A stretch of 64,000 nucleotides of DNA from Saururus chinensis (Eukaryota > Streptophyta > Magnoliopsida > Piperales > Saururaceae): positions 2,961,330 through 3,025,329 of the forward strand of contig CP141140.1 in NCBI GenBank assembly GCA_035235625.1, in the 5' to 3' direction. Below, piece by piece: positions 31,696-45,445 of this stretch; positions within the stretch are counted from its first letter, which is position 1, and each line of letters begins with the position of its first letter. Position numbers and translations under genes: made by a program. The notes under the pieces were generated by a model, which ran no database searches, was not told where the DNA came from, and saw nothing but the letters and a program-made list of their open reading frames with translations.

Positions 31696-34600
31696 TATGG
31701 CCAACTTGTTTTAGAGGGCCTGAGTGCTTTCATGGGGCGGTGAAGTGAAGTATACTACATGTGACATTTACTAAGGTATATATATATATAGATATATTAC
31801 ATATTAAGTATATAGTATTATGAGAATTATTGGTAACATTGCACACCTTGTATGTATATATTGTAATAAATGCCTATAATATTACACAAAATATACGTAA
31901 TAATGTGCACACATAATTGACTATATAGGGCACTTAGTTGGCTATCACATATTTAGATTTTTAAGAAGCTCTTTTCCCCCTATAAAGTGTTAGAGAGTAT
32001 TGTGGAGTGTTTTAGGGATGTTTAGTAAACTTTAGAGTGATCATGTACATATTACCACTTTAGTTGTCACTCCAATTAAATACAAGAAATCTTTTATGCT
32101 ACATAGGGAGGGGGGACTTAGTGAGATAAAATGTACAACTTGTTTATATAATGCCAGCCTTGCAATCAACTATCACATAAAGTAAAGAAGACTTGTTAGG
32201 TTTCTAGCCATCATTTTAGGAGCCCCATCCACTTGGGGGGTGGGGCTCTCCGACCCACGGGTTGGCCTTCAAACCTTATGGAGCTGTTGGAAAAAATGGC
32301 CTTTGTGTGCACTTGGTTGAGTTGTAATGTTCTTATATTCGAGTTAGATATGTGTATTGTAAGGCTGCATCCCCTTTCGGCTAGTTTGCTTGGGGAATAT
32401 CCTGGCACGTCTACCTTATGATGGATTTGTTGTTTGGGTAAGCGGATTAGACGCTCAGTTAAATGACATGAGGCCATGACCTTGATGAAAAAGGCTTACT
32501 TGCTTGGCTATTTGACCTTGTGAGTGCTACATAGATGGTCGCTTATCGAGCACCTCCGTGACAAGTGGTATTAGAGATAATGTTTTGTCTCATTGGGCGA
32601 CCAAGATGAACATTTGGAGAAAGAGTTTGAACATGTTGAATGTGATATTCTTCATCCTCGGCAATGCGAGGTGGACAGACAAACATGCAAAATGCAAGAT
32701 GATAGAAATGTGGGATGAAACATATATGAATAGATGATGACTTATCAGTGGTTACTTCTTTGTTTTTGAACTAAGTGAGCAGCAATGCCATCACGAGCAC
32801 AATTTTTACAAGGACTGTGTGTGGTCATGTTCTTGTTCCTTGGATGTTGATGCAACAATGTCATTGAAACAATGTAGATTAATGTTGGGACTCGAAAATG
32901 GTGGTAAGCTTTTGTTAATGGTGCAGTATGGGATGTATTGGTTGTAGGAAGCCTTGTAAATCTTGAGACTTCTCCATCCGACGATGTTGAACAATATATC
33001 TAAACCAAGTTGATGGGTATGCAACCAGTTATCTTTAAAAGTAAAATGCAAAACTCCTTGATGCGAGGATGAGGTGAAATTGAGCCTTAAGTGGGGCGGC
33101 CATATTGTGAATGGACACACAACCCGTTGAGATGTAGTGTACTACCAAGGGCACTCAGTTTCTTCTTGCTAACAAGTTACGAGACTCATTGGCAGGTAGT
33201 TTTAGGCTGAACTTGGTGTAGAGAGAAAAGGCATGTGAGAAGTGATAGGTCATGCGAACAAAATTTTCTGGGCCAACAAATTGAAGATTGTTGGACATGA
33301 ACATAGTGGAACCTATCGAGTCCAAGTGACGAAAATATAGATAGTGATGAGTGAAACAATCCATTCTATGTGCAAGTGTGCATTTGAAGTGTGGACAAAA
33401 GAAAAACACAACAAAAAGGAAAGGAGTTGGCACATGATGACAACAGTCAACCGTGCCTTTTGTTGGGAACTATTGCAACAAGAGGCAACACAGTTTTTGG
33501 GGGTGAACAAGAGAAAAATATTCACACCCTAGGGTATTTTGGTTAGCATGCGAGTGGCGCATTAGAAGCGTGTTTGATCGGGGTGAGCATGAATAGGGCG
33601 TTCCCACCCTTGGTTTGCTAAACACGACTATGTATGCCTGTTACAACCTGGATTTTTATTTTTAAAATACAAATAAAATTTAAATTATAATCAGAGCTTG
33701 TTTGAGTCATGACTTGGAGACAATTTGCTAGGAACATAACAAAACATAGTTCATTTTCGAGGAAATACACTATGTGTATAAACAAACAAGTAAAAATATA
33801 AACAAGTCTTCTCAAACCCACAAAAGTAAAACAAAAACCTTATGACCTATTGTCCAGTCATAGATCTTTAGTCACCTCTTGAAACTCCTAAACAATGTCT
33901 TCTCACAAGTCCTTTTTACCCGCAATCTATTCCTCACCGGGTCATGCATAGCTTAGGGGGTGATGAGTATTTTAAAATACTCAATAGAAATATTTATTCT
34001 ATCAATCATAAATTTAACATATGCAAATTTTTAAATCATGCAATCAGGTCTTATGTAGTGGAGTTGTTTGTCAATGCTTCCCATCTGGCCGCTTGAACCT
34101 TTGGGGTCATGCCATGGTTGATCATATATGTAACGCCTTGCATTTTTGGCTGGACTACATGCTCGTGTTTCTGTTTGGTTCCACTCGTCCTTTATTACCG
34201 TAGAAGGCTCCCTTTGTACGTTTCTCCTCGCTTATATATATCCTTGGGTGTTTGCATTAAAAAAATATGGAAAGTCACAATCAGTGCGTGTGAAATTTTT
34301 TTCTTCTCATATGACATTTTTATTGGACAAGTTTGACAAATTATTTTTGGTACTTTACACACACTAGACATTTTTTTGGGTAAAAAAATGTACTTACATT
34401 TTTTCACATATATTTTTTTATATTTTTGACGAAAGCTATAGCTCCTTATGGTCGAACGATAGTCTTTGTCTTTTTGCCATTTATTTTTAGCGTTAGTTTT
34501 CGTTATATTGTAAGATTTTTTAAAATTTACGGCAAAAAGAAGAAAAAGATTCATATTTTCCATGTTCAATTGGTTAACAGTGAATTCAGATGCTTGAGGG

Positions 34601-35400
34601 GAAACAATCAGGCATAAAATTGGCTGGTTTTGATAAATTCTTGTCCACGACAGCATTATTGTTCTCTTCCATATTCATCATTTTTTGCTGCTTTAAATAC
34701 GGCTGTTTGGTTAGGAATTCATACAAGATTTCAACAATTTGATCAAAATTCAATGCAAAATTATCAGATTTTGGGTTGAATGGTAAATATAAACTGAATT
34801 AAAAATTCTAACCGAAATACATTTTGGACGTGTTTCTGTCCTGAATTACATGATCTCTTCTCAAGGAGATTCGATTAATTTAAGGAAAACACGTAAAAGT
34901 AAAAACATGCGTTCGTTACCCTATATTAATGGTTTACCCCTTTATAAATGATTCACTTTATGGATTTTTAAAAAAACGAAGTAAAAATTTTTAAAATTAA
35001 TTTTAAAAATTTACCGTCGATTATGAATTCTGGTTAATAATAAAAAAATTAGAATAAATTTAGATAAAACGCAAAGTTAAAATTTCAAATTTCAAATTAA
35101 TATAAGTCTCTCTTAGGCACATTCTTAGTACTATTTCATTCTTAAATTTAAAAAATAAATAATTTTAACATTTTAAAATAAGCCTTACACGTATAATATA
35201 TTTATGGAGGCTTATCTTAATATAGAAAATTAAATATTAAAAAATAATAAAATTTATATTTTTTAAAATAAAGGTACAGAACTGGAATCGATAGAATCAC
35301 CCCGTAAAGTGATTCGGTCGTTGCCACCAATTCTAGCTAAAAAAGCTTAAAATCAACTTCGGTCCTTCAAGGCTTCAACACAAATGTGATTCATAATTCA
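31696..35400. other. Repeat-rich spacer, no supported gene
   Basis: Holds AT-rich sequence and possible LTR pieces: GTGGTATTAGAGATAA at about 32573 resembles a primer binding site, and TGTTACAACC at about 33640 resembles an LTR start. Neither has matching boundaries. Around 34690-34820 a GCTGTTTGGTTAGGAATTC word recalls hAT-type MITE ends. Frames of 60-150 residues here lack family motifs. Confidence 0.45.
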
Positions 35401-35459
35401 AACCATTCAAACCATGATTCTGAAAATTCAAGCTGAAATTTGGACGGAATCAACGAAAT

Positions 35460-35695
35460 CTTACACAAATTCGGCACACAAACAGCCCCGGCCCTCCCCT
35501 CGCATTCCGCCGGAGCCGTCGAAGCCGCTGTTACTCTTTTCGTTGCCGTCGGAGCCATTTGTGCAGCGGACTTCCTTCCCCCTATTCGGCCGCCGATTTC
35601 TATCCCGCTCCTCGGCAGCTCGCCCGGCGCCGCCCTTCTGCGATTCGAAACATCATCGGCCGCCGCCTCCGATATGATCTGCTTCCGCGAACCAG
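35460..35695 (+). other. Possible 5' untranslated exon of the LCB1 locus
   Basis: A GC-rich, CpG-rich block stands out in AT-rich surroundings and ends in a good donor, ACCAG|GTAACG at 35696. It lies about 870 bases before the LCB1 start region, fitting a leader exon followed by a leader intron. Reading frames exist on both strands but show no conserved motif. Confidence 0.4.
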
Positions 35696-36543
35696 GTAAC
35701 GCCATTTTCTTCTCTCCTTTTCTTCTCTTCTTGTTCGATTTCGCCTTTTCTTCATGATCGCTTACTTTGCTGAATTTGTTGGCCTTCATGCATCTTGATT
35801 AAGGCGATTCCCTCAAATCTCACTGATATGTAAAAAAAAAACTCTTTTTTTCATGATCTGCATTCAAAATATTTTTTTTTTCATTGCTTCCTTCATCGAT
35901 CAGGCGTTAGATTATTTTTTTTTGCATGATCTGTGGCCCAATGTTTGGGCGAAAAACAATACATTTACAATCTATACTCAGGGAGAAAAACAATACATTT
36001 ACAATGAAAAAAAATACAATACGTGCACAAACCTGTTAGAATGTATTTTTCTGTGAAAGCTAAGTGTTAATTTTTAGTAATGTCGCACAATCAGTTCATG
36101 CATTGTAAATGTACTGTTTTTCTCCCTGCAAAAACATATTTTATAATTGTTACAGTATGGATTGTCTGAGATAATGCACGATTGCAAGTCTTTCTTCATT
36201 TTTTTTTCATTATATGTAACATCTTTCCTGTCTTCTTAGGCAGCCCTTATTCTTTTTCATTTGGGTTACATTTAGTTTAAAAATTTACTGCTAATTATTG
36301 TACTGTTGTTGAGTGGCAGTTATTCCTCAATGGAACAAATTACAAGACCCGATGATAAGTAAGGCATAATGCGAGATAAAAGGCTTTGACATTTTTCTGA
36401 ATGTATAAAACGGGCATTCAAATTTGATTGAGAGCTCTATTAAATTGAATTAGAAAGTTGCTGCACATGTTATGGACTAACAAAAACTTTGAAAAGTTTC
36501 TGGCGGCACTCATATTTTACAACTTTGATATTTGAGCACCTTA

Positions 36544-36585
36544 ACGACGACATCTACTGTTATGACGACATCTACTGTTATGAAA
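36544..36585 (+). repeat. 18-bp tandem repeat at the LCB1 start
   Basis: ACGACATCTACTGTTATG occurs twice in a row and supplies two of the three candidate start codons. Confidence 0.9.
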
Positions 36586-39500
36586 ATGGTTAACTCCGCT
36601 TTAGATTGGGTTCTTATGGCATTCGATGCCCCTCTTGCTCGAGCCGTTGTTTTTGGGGTACATATTGATGGTAAGTTATATGCACACTTTCTTTGGGTTA
36701 CTCTCTCTCTCACTCACTCAATTTATTAGTACCCCTTAAATTTTGTTGAATCTTTTGGTTGAAGGGCATTTTGTTGTGGAAGTCCTTCTTGTGGCAGTCA
36801 TCCTATTTCAACTATTCCAGAAGAGTTACAAGCCCCCAAAACGGCCTTTGACAGAGAAGGTTGGAAAAATTAATTATTGTTTAAAAATGCATACTGGACA
36901 ATTTATGAGAACTAATAGATTTAGTGACTGTACTTTAGGTGCATTCTCATCAACACAGCTTGTATTATGAATTTTCTAGAAAACATCGTTCACCAGATGA
37001 AGATTTATTTATTAATGTTTTTCCCTTCTGTTTCAATGCTTCACTGCAGGAAATTGATGACCTTTGTGAGGAATGGGAACCTGAATCTCTTATTCCTTCT
37101 TTGACAGGAGGGATGGAATATGAGCCTCCAGTATTGGAAAGGTAAATACTGTCAATTGTTGTGTATTTTTTCTATTTCCCTTCTTCACTCCAAGGTTTTG
37201 TCTGCGTTGACTTAGTTGTTTGGCCTTGGCATTGCTATATTAATATGTAGAAAACAAGAAAGTCTGTTTTTTTGTAATTAGAACGAATTAGATTGATAAG
37301 AAATGGATAATAAGAAACAGATGCTTTGATTTATTTTTCCTAATTGATTGTAAGCTGCTTGGAACTAATTTTTAGAATTCTTGCTTACGTTCATGAATTG
37401 CCTTTTGCAGTGCTGCGGGACCCCATACTATGATTGGTGGAAAGGAAGTTATAAACTTTGCTTCAGCAAACTATCTTGGATTAATAGGACATGAGATGCT
37501 AATTGTGAGCCTAGTGAATCCACTGAATTTTCCTTAATATCTTGGTGTTTTATCTCATTTTCATTTATTTCTCAACGTTACATATCTGAATTTTAGCTGC
37601 ATCTCAGGAATCTTGCACCACTACATTGGAGAAATATGGAGTTGGTTCTGCTGGTCCCCGTGGATTCTATGGTACTATTGGTATGCTTTCCTGTCTTGAC
37701 CTAATTCATCTGTTTCATTTGCTTCTTTTCTTTTCATATGTGGTCCTTGAAGAGTAATGTTTTCGTGAGAGGTCTATTTAGTACTGCATTCTGCATACTT
37801 TCCAGATTCTCACCTTGACTGTGAAGCCAGAATTGCCAAGTTCCTGAGGACTCCTGACTCAATTCTTTATTCTTACGGGATTTCTACAATATTCAGTGTG
37901 ATTCCAGCTTTCTGCAAGAAAGGAGACGTAATTGTTGTGTGAGTACATGGTATCATTTTTCTTTTTCTAAATTAGTGGAGATAAAAGAAATAGCACAGAA
38001 TGAAATTTCACCAAGTTAACGAGGATGTTCTCTTTATCTGGTAATAAGATACTTTTAAAGTACAATAATGTTATTCATGTTATGTGTTTGAAATATTTTG
38101 GGTCTGTAGCACATGTCCTCTGCTATTTTCCTTTTGATTTCAACTAAAGTTTTACATGGATGCATGACAGCAATACATTGAGTTTGGAATGCAGTAATGG
38201 TTCCGCTGTAATTAATCTTTTAGATGAGTTCTAGGATCTTTTTTCCCCATATTCTATTTTTTTTAGTAGACTTACACAGGTTAGATATTTAAAGCTGCTA
38301 AATTTAGTAGGAAAAAATTGAATTTGTTTTGTTGGTTGACTCTTCTTTACATTATCTTTGCATCTAGTGATGAGGGTGTTCATTGGGGTGTACAAAATGG
38401 TCTTTATCTCTCTAGAAGCAAAATTGTCTATTTTAAGCACAATGATATGGAATCACTCAAAAACACTTTGGAGAAAGTTACTCGAGAATATCAGTGAGCT
38501 AAAAAGGTTCGACGATACATTGTGGTTGAAGGCATATACCAGGTATTGTATGGTACTGCAGAAAGTTAAATTACTTTTATAGGTTGCATAGTTATTATTA
38601 TCAGTATTTGAAATTTTGAAAAATGTAATTTTACTGCTTAGAAAAAAAAGTGATATTCTTTTATTTTGAAATATATATTTGTTGTTGGTTTATTTATTTT
38701 ACATCCGAAGAAGTTTTTTACCTTTTTTTTCTCTAATGGTGGATTCTATGCAAATACTCCCATCAAAAGAATACAAATTTTATTTTTCTAAGTATCAGAT
38801 TTGGAACATGCAGAATTCAGGTCAAATAACTCCATTAGATGTGGTTGTTCAATTGAAAGAGATATAAATTTCGAGTTGTACTAGATGAGAGCAATTCATT
38901 TGGTGTGCTTGGGAATTCTGGAAGTGGTCTCACTGAATATTATGGGATACCTGTAAGTTACTTCATCACTTTTTTATGCTGGTGAGTTATAATGAGTTAT
39001 TTACTTTCCTTGAAATGTTGGTGAAATATATGGTTTGTGCAGATTGGAAAAATTGATATTATAACTGCTGCAATGGGGCATGCATTAGCAACAGATGGTG
39101 GGTTCTGCACGGGGAGCGTCAGAATTGTGGATCACCAGGTATCATTAAACTTGTATAATAGAACATAGGGAACTCTATTCAAGGCTGAATTATTGAAATA
39201 TATATAAAAATTTGATTTCTTTATGTCCATTGTAATTGGATATGGCAGTGTCTTAGTAGCTCTGGCTATGTATTTTCTGCTTCATTGCCTCCTTATCTTG
39301 CAAGTGTGGCAATTACTGTAATTGATATCTTGGAGGAAAATCCTAAGCTATTAACAAAGTTGAAGGAAAATGTTTCTCTTCTTTGCAAAGGTTTGCTCTT
39401 ATATTGTTTGCTGCAAGTTTATAAGTATACTTAAGAAGGTGTGCTGCTCTTTTATTATATGTACTTCAATTTAGTTATGCTGCTTTCAGAATTTTATTGC

Positions 39501-39597
39501 TCGTTTCAGTTTCATCCTCAATTCCGGTTTCTAGTTGGAACTTATATTTCCCTCAACCACTAGATACTCTTGTCTTTGAAGTGTCCATTTTGTTCTA

Positions 39598-39850
39598 AGC
39601 TCTCTAATGGCTCTCACCTATTTTCTGACTTCCCTCCAATCTGTTTACGAACTCATCTCTATGTCGGAGAATCAAAATATGGAAGAATGAAGTTCTCTGA
39701 CTGTTTAAATAATTTATCTTGCTAGCTCTTTAATGGCTCTCACCTATCTCTTATGTCTTGCCAATCTGTTATGAACTCCTCTGTATGTGAGAGAATCAAA
39801 ATATGGAAGAATGAAGTTCTCTAAATGTTTAAAACATTTATCTTGCTAGT
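39598..39850 (+). repeat. 126-bp tandem duplication in LCB1 intron 10
   Basis: Units begin at 39598 and 39724 (AGCTCTCTAATGGCTCTCAC and AGCTCTTTAATGGCTCTCAC) and share GAGAATCAAAATATGGAAGA. Confidence 0.85.
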
Positions 39851-39944
39851 TCTAAAATTATGCTGTAATTTTCAAAAATTTCTTTTTAGTGTTTTCTTTC
39901 CACTTAAAAGTCTCAATAATTTCCCCCGTCTTCTACCTATGTGG

Positions 39945-40004
39945 AAGGAGATTTGTTTGAAGCTAAGGAGATTTGTTTGAAGCTAAGGAGATTTGTTTGA
40001 AGCT
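39945..40004 (+). repeat. Three perfect 20-bp repeats in LCB1 intron 10
   Basis: AAGGAGATTTGTTTGAAGCT is present three times head to tail without change. Confidence 0.95.
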
Positions 40005-41310
40005 AAAACATTTTGTTCCGCCCCTTTATCTGTTTACTGTTGCCTTTCAGTGGCTGAATTTATTATTGCTTTTCACTTGCTGAATTTACTGTTGCCATTC
40101 ATTTACTGCTAAGAGTCGTCAATTGATGCCATTTTTTACTCGTCATTTAACCTCTCATTCTACTAGGGTATAGATAATAGAAAGGGTCAACTTCTCCTGC
40201 GATGAAAGGAGCAGCATGTGCTGGTATTTCCAATCACAAGAGTCTCCACCATTGCCTCAGTTTCAAGTTTGTTTAAAATCTTAAGCGTGGAGCGTCAACA
40301 GTATTTTAGCAGCCTTGTGTCTTTGAACAAAAGCAATCAGTCAAAACTGTATACTCAGGCATGACACCCTGTATTATTAAGAAGAGTGGACGCCCAAGCA
40401 TGAGGCTGAAAAATTTGTCAATGTGTTATTAGTTCAAAAGCATTGATGATGAATGCATCGAGTTTGGGCTGTCCTTTTTTGTCTATGTTCAAACACTGTT
40501 TTTCTTTGAAATCTTTTTCTTATTTGATTTCAGTTTCTCAGGACTGTTAAATATTGCATATTTCATATATTTTTTCAAAAGATATTGATAATTTCTACAA
40601 GACTCTTGTAAATGCTTTGTTAGAGATCTGTGTGGCTATAGCAATTTCCTTTTGCAATTGAAAAACTTAAAATTTGACAAATTTTGATTAGCACAATGCT
40701 CACATGGAGTTTAGATAATGGGCCTTGGAAATTCATGAATGTAAATTGTGCTAACATGGAATTTAGATTATGGGCCTTAGAAATTCATTAATGTAATTGA
40801 GGTAAATGTCTGAATTATAATATATTACTATCTATAATGTTTTTACTATAACATGGCCAGAATTACTTGCATGTTCTAAAGATCACAACTATTCTAAGAA
40901 TAAGAGACATCACAATTAGAATTAATGGGTGACATATCTTTAACGCTCCTAGAACAACTTGTTACTGGCATGTTGAGGATAATATTGCCAACATAAAAGA
41001 CCTAAAATTTTTGAAAGAAACTGTATATCTTGCAGCTTTTACTTTGAATAAGATGCTTTATTTTACAACTCTGCAGCTAATGTTAAACTGATTAACCACT
41101 CAACTACAACCTGGTGGGCTAGTCACTGGAATGTAGATTTTTAGGGCCCAAACAATAGTTTTTGTCAGTGAATGCAAATGCATAGTTTTGGGTATATAGT
41201 TGGTATCTTTAGATATTAAATGGCTAGAGAGGAAGGAAGTGGAAAGAGGAAAATAGGGGAGCAAAGAGAGGAAGCAAAAGAGAGTGAGAGGGCAAGAGGA
41301 GAGGGACATA

Positions 41311-41332
41311 GAGAGAGAGAGAGAGAGAGAGA
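41311..41332 (+). repeat. (GA)n microsatellite in LCB1 intron 10
   Basis: An uninterrupted GA run in a purine-rich stretch (41225-41360) of the 2.5 kb intron. Confidence 0.9.
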
Positions 41333-42564
41333 TGAAGCAGAAAGGGGCAGCTAAAGAGAGATGAAGAAGACAATTAGAAGTTAGGATAAACATATCCTCC
41401 TCCGTGTATCATCCCTTTTTTTTCTTTTTGCTTAGCATATTATCCCTTTTCTTATGCAAATGCTTAGAAAAAAACTTCCTGATGCGAATTGTATCTTTTA
41501 CAGAATAATCGTAAATAATTTCTACTCAAGGAGTTATAAGAGAAACTCATCATAAGTTAAGTATTATCACTTCCCATTAAATCCCCATTAAATCGGAAGC
41601 TGATCCAGTTAACTGCTTGTGTTATGAGTTCTTAACCGCATGGTGGAGTCCCTATGTGCATTTTGTAGTTTGTTTGAGATAATTCAAATTCAGAGTGTGT
41701 TAGTTTTAAAATTTGTCTTCCACTAGATTGCATTAAGCATTATGGCGGACAGCAAAATTGGTATTTGATATCAAAACATTATATCTCAAACTGACGGTCA
41801 TGCTATAATGCATGCAAGATATATGATTTCCAAGGAGACATGCAATTTTAGTTGTTGGACTGGGTACTTTTGTTTTTGTTATCTCCCTGTTGTATACCTT
41901 ATTAATTGTTTAAATACTTGTTTCTGTATAATGCAGGTTTACTGGACATACCAGGTCTCGCTATTAAAGTAATCCACTTTCACCTATTGTATTTCTCAAA
42001 CTAAAAAATTCCACAGGAACCTTTGGCGAAGATTTAAAGCTGCTTGAAGAAATAGCTGAACGTGTAAGACCAAATCACGTATGAATCTAGCCCCTTGATG
42101 TAAAGAACATGCTAGCGAGGTTTCTCTAACAGTCCTTTCTTTCAGGTACTAAAAGAAGATTCCATTTTTATAACAGCTGCGAGAAAGTCCGTGAATGATA
42201 GGTGCAAACTTCCAGCAGGTCTGCGCCTGTAAGTCTCTGCAGCTCATACGGAGTCTGATTTGCTGAGGGCATCTGAAGCATTAAAAAGGGTTGCAGCCGC
42301 CGTGGTTTCAATTCATAAATAGAACTCTCATTGACATTCCTTAATGAAATTTATTCTTTCTGGCGTACTGGAGAAGTGAAGAAACCAAAATGGTCCTGAA
42401 ACTTTGGATCAGTTCGTTGAAGATTTCCGTCACTTGATTTTGTAGTTCTTGATATGTAAATAGATGTTTGGCCACTAAATGTTCCTCATGGGAAATTTTG
42501 TTTTATTTGTTTGGTGCATTTGTAAGTTATTGGTCTCCTGTTAGATTTCGTGCTGGAGTCAAAT

Positions 42565-42772
42565 CATTTTGTTTGGTAAAGTATTATTGTTATCATTGGA
42601 AGCAGGATCTAGTGTTGGAAATTTAGAAACATATTTGTTTCCGCTAGTGTTTTTTTTAATATACTAGCAGCTTCCTTGCTTCATTTTGTTTGGTATTATG
42701 TTATTGTTATCACTGGAGGCAAGATCTAGTGGTGGAAGTTTAGAAATATATTTGTTTCCAACAATGGTTTTA
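42565..42772 (+). repeat. 117-bp tandem duplication after LCB1
   Basis: Units begin CATTTTGTTTGGTA at 42565 and 42682 and share GTTATCA, GATCTAGTG and ATATTTGTTTCC. Confidence 0.85.
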
Positions 42773-45445
42773 TATTTTTTAGTATTTTTGACGTGCAGCT
42801 TCCTCGTTGGCCTTCCCATCTTTGGAGAAAGAAGTGATGTATCAATAAAAAATAGCACAATTGCAAGGGTAGTTTCTTTGTTAGGTCACGCAGTTATAAT
42901 GCAATGCGGAAAGGTCTTTTTTAGTTAAACCCTCTCTAGAAATTTACTTTCAGCCATCAACATGTTAAAAATGCGGAAAGATATCTTTCCATTTCAGTTT
43001 ATTCGCTCTTTTGCCTATTATGATGATTTTCTTGTTTTAAGGGTTGTATTTTCTATTTTTGCAAATTAGATGACTCTTTCAAACACACTATAAGAAGGTA
43101 TGGTTTTCAGGGGTTTACAAGCCGAGGGAAAGGGCATCCAAATTTTCCTTTAACAAGTACGCTTTCAATATTGTCTTTCCTTTCTTCTCAGGACTTCCAT
43201 CATTTTAATATCTAAGTTGCGAAAGTAAGAGCGTTGGGCAATATATTCTCCTCCCCTCGCCCTCACTTTAAAAAGAGTATATTACATTTTGATTTGTCAT
43301 AAAAAATTTATATCACATTTAAAAACTCTAAATGCTATATTATTTTTTAATTTTTATAAATAATTAATAAAACAATTATTTCTTTTTAAAATAAAAGGAA
43401 TAGACGCAATGAATATTTTTTTGAAAGTATTCCAATAAAGACTTGTCTTTTCGTGGGGAGAAAATACTTACTCTACTAGTTTTCGTGTAATATCATATTT
43501 TTCAATAAAGTTTAGATATGAGGGGTTAAATATAACTTTTAAAATTTAGAGGGAATTCATTTGGAATAGAGGGATAAGGCTTTATTGTGTTGACAGAGCT
43601 TGAAGAAACTAGCGTAATAAGTGGAAGAATGCAAAAAATGAAAAAAAAGCTACAACTTTAAGAAGCATGTCATATGTGGGTCTCATTTGAAAAATATAGG
43701 ATAACCTACCCATGCATAATCTTGCTTTGGAAGACTCATTAATACAAGCTCAAGAATACTAAGAACATGTGAATCTTTGGAAGAAAATGTTATAACCTTG
43801 GCAATTTTTCAAGAAAAATGGGTTTTGTGGGCCATAGTTTGACATGTGGTAGCCAAATTATGGTCGAGCCAAATGGTATACAGTAAGCCACTGAGGCACA
43901 GAACAACTTAGCTATCTACTAGCTGGCAAAGCTACAGTGCCATGAACCACATGGCTCAGCTAAACAAATAAGCCGCAAGTAGGGGTTTTGGATAGAAGGA
44001 AACCCAATTCCACTCCTTCCTCTTGCCTTTATCCATCTAAACCATCTAAAAAAAAAACCCCTTGATGTGATGTTTTTTTAAACTTAATTTGGCCCATTCA
44101 AAATACCTTCCTAGCTAATTTAAATGTGCTCTACACAATAAGGGTCGTACAGAAGAAGAACCATGACAACATCAATAGCAGGCTTGCTCTCGTTATGAAG
44201 AGTGACAAATACACTCTTGGTTACAAAACCATTATGAAATCTCTAAGGAGCTCCAAAGGTTTTGTAAATCATTTTAACAGTACAAAGTTTGATATTTCAT
44301 TTTAAACATTCTTGTGTATTCCTTAACAGAGGTTGGATAAATTGTGGTGTAATTTGAATATTTTAGTGTGATAGCATTTAAAGTGACACGGTGGTCCAAT
44401 TTTATGGCATGACTCCTAGTTCATAAGAAATTCGATGCTATATTTTTTATCCATTTTTATTTATGTTGAGTAGATGTAAAATAAATATCATTATAACCTA
44501 TTACCTAGAAGCTTAAGGTATTGGGAAGGTATCAAAGCCAAGGACATGGGATCACGTGGGAGCATTTTTTTCTTTATTATCTACCTCTTTTCAGGTTTTT
44601 TTATTATGTCCATGTATTAGTGTTAAGTTTTGATAGATGCTCGCACCTGTGAGGAGAATCTTGAGCTGAGTTATAAAATAAATATTAAAAATTCAAAGCT
44701 TAAGCTATTGAGAAATATTGATTATTTCAGAGCTTATAAGAGCGCCTCAATATAAAAAGTTAATTTCTACAATTTAATTATAATTTGTAGAAATATGTGA
44801 CTATGATTTTAAAATCAAGTATTTTAAATTGTAGATTATTACTTTTATGTTTTGTTTGTCATCGCTGATTCAGGTAATCAGATTCTAGATCAACAGTTTA
44901 AACTATGGAGAGATTCCTATCACTGTTTGTGTGTGCATTAACAATTAAAGCACAATGGCATTATCGTTACAAATATTAGTACAAACCATCACTTTTTCTT
45001 TAAAGCTATTTTGTTTCCTAACTCAAGTATTTTTCTTTTAAAAAACTAAATAAAACTATTAATGTGGGATAAATAGAATACTTTAAAATTGCTTTCATTT
45101 TCCATCCAAAGTGCTCTCTAACATTAGAAGTCTTAAAATGTTATTTACATTAGTATGATTACCATATAAGAATATTAGAGTATTGCTAATGTCATGGATA
45201 GGCACATATCAAAACAACTTGTATGATTAGAGGTAGCATAGGGGCTGGTTGGCTTGATCAGACCTTACATAAAATAGGGCCCGAAACATGCCAATTATGC
45301 ATTACTTGGTTCGGTGCAAGGCCCAACCTAACATTTATGGGCATTATGGGTAGAGCCGACTTATCAGAAGAAGGGGATGGTTGGGCTTAGACTCAGTGCG
45401 ACACCATAAACGAACAAGGCTATGCCAAGCCCATAAGCCCCATCC
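42773..45445. other. AT-rich spacer, no supported gene
   Basis: Only short frames without motifs. No boundaries of a mobile element were found. Confidence 0.45.

Larger units (their letters stand above)
36562..42322 (+). pseudogene. LCB1: Serine palmitoyltransferase subunit LCB1, frame disrupted
   Basis: LCB1 is the non-catalytic partner of LCB2 in the ER serine palmitoyltransferase, the first step of sphingolipid synthesis. Twelve exons: 36562-36670, 36765-36859, 37050-37141, 37411-37504, 37608-37680, 37806-37938, 38368-38542, 38814-38952, 39043-39138, 39249-39390, 41937-42063, 42146-42322. All introns are GT-AG and together they span the whole protein: N-terminal membrane segment, [76 protein letters not shown] and a normal C-terminus. 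About 485 codons fit the family. The frame is broken by TGA at 38495-38497, a 2-bp deletion in exon 8 (near 38866-38869), a 1-bp deletion in exon 11 (near 41964-41969) and TAA at 42230-42232. Start may be 36562, 36580 or 36586. Either a recent unprocessed pseudogene or, for the two A-run deletions, assembly error. Confidence 0.88.

Noticed and set aside
32573..32590. Primer-binding-site-like GTGGTATTAGAGATAA
   Set aside because: Two mismatches to the initiator-Met site and no LTR pair or polypurine tract found nearby; kept only as a note on the spacer.
33638..34200. LTR-like start TGTTACAACCTGG
   Set aside because: No matching CA end or target duplication could be found.
34195..34656. 153-residue minus-strand frame
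   Set aside because: Very Lys/Asn/Ile-rich sequence from AT-rich DNA; no family recognised.
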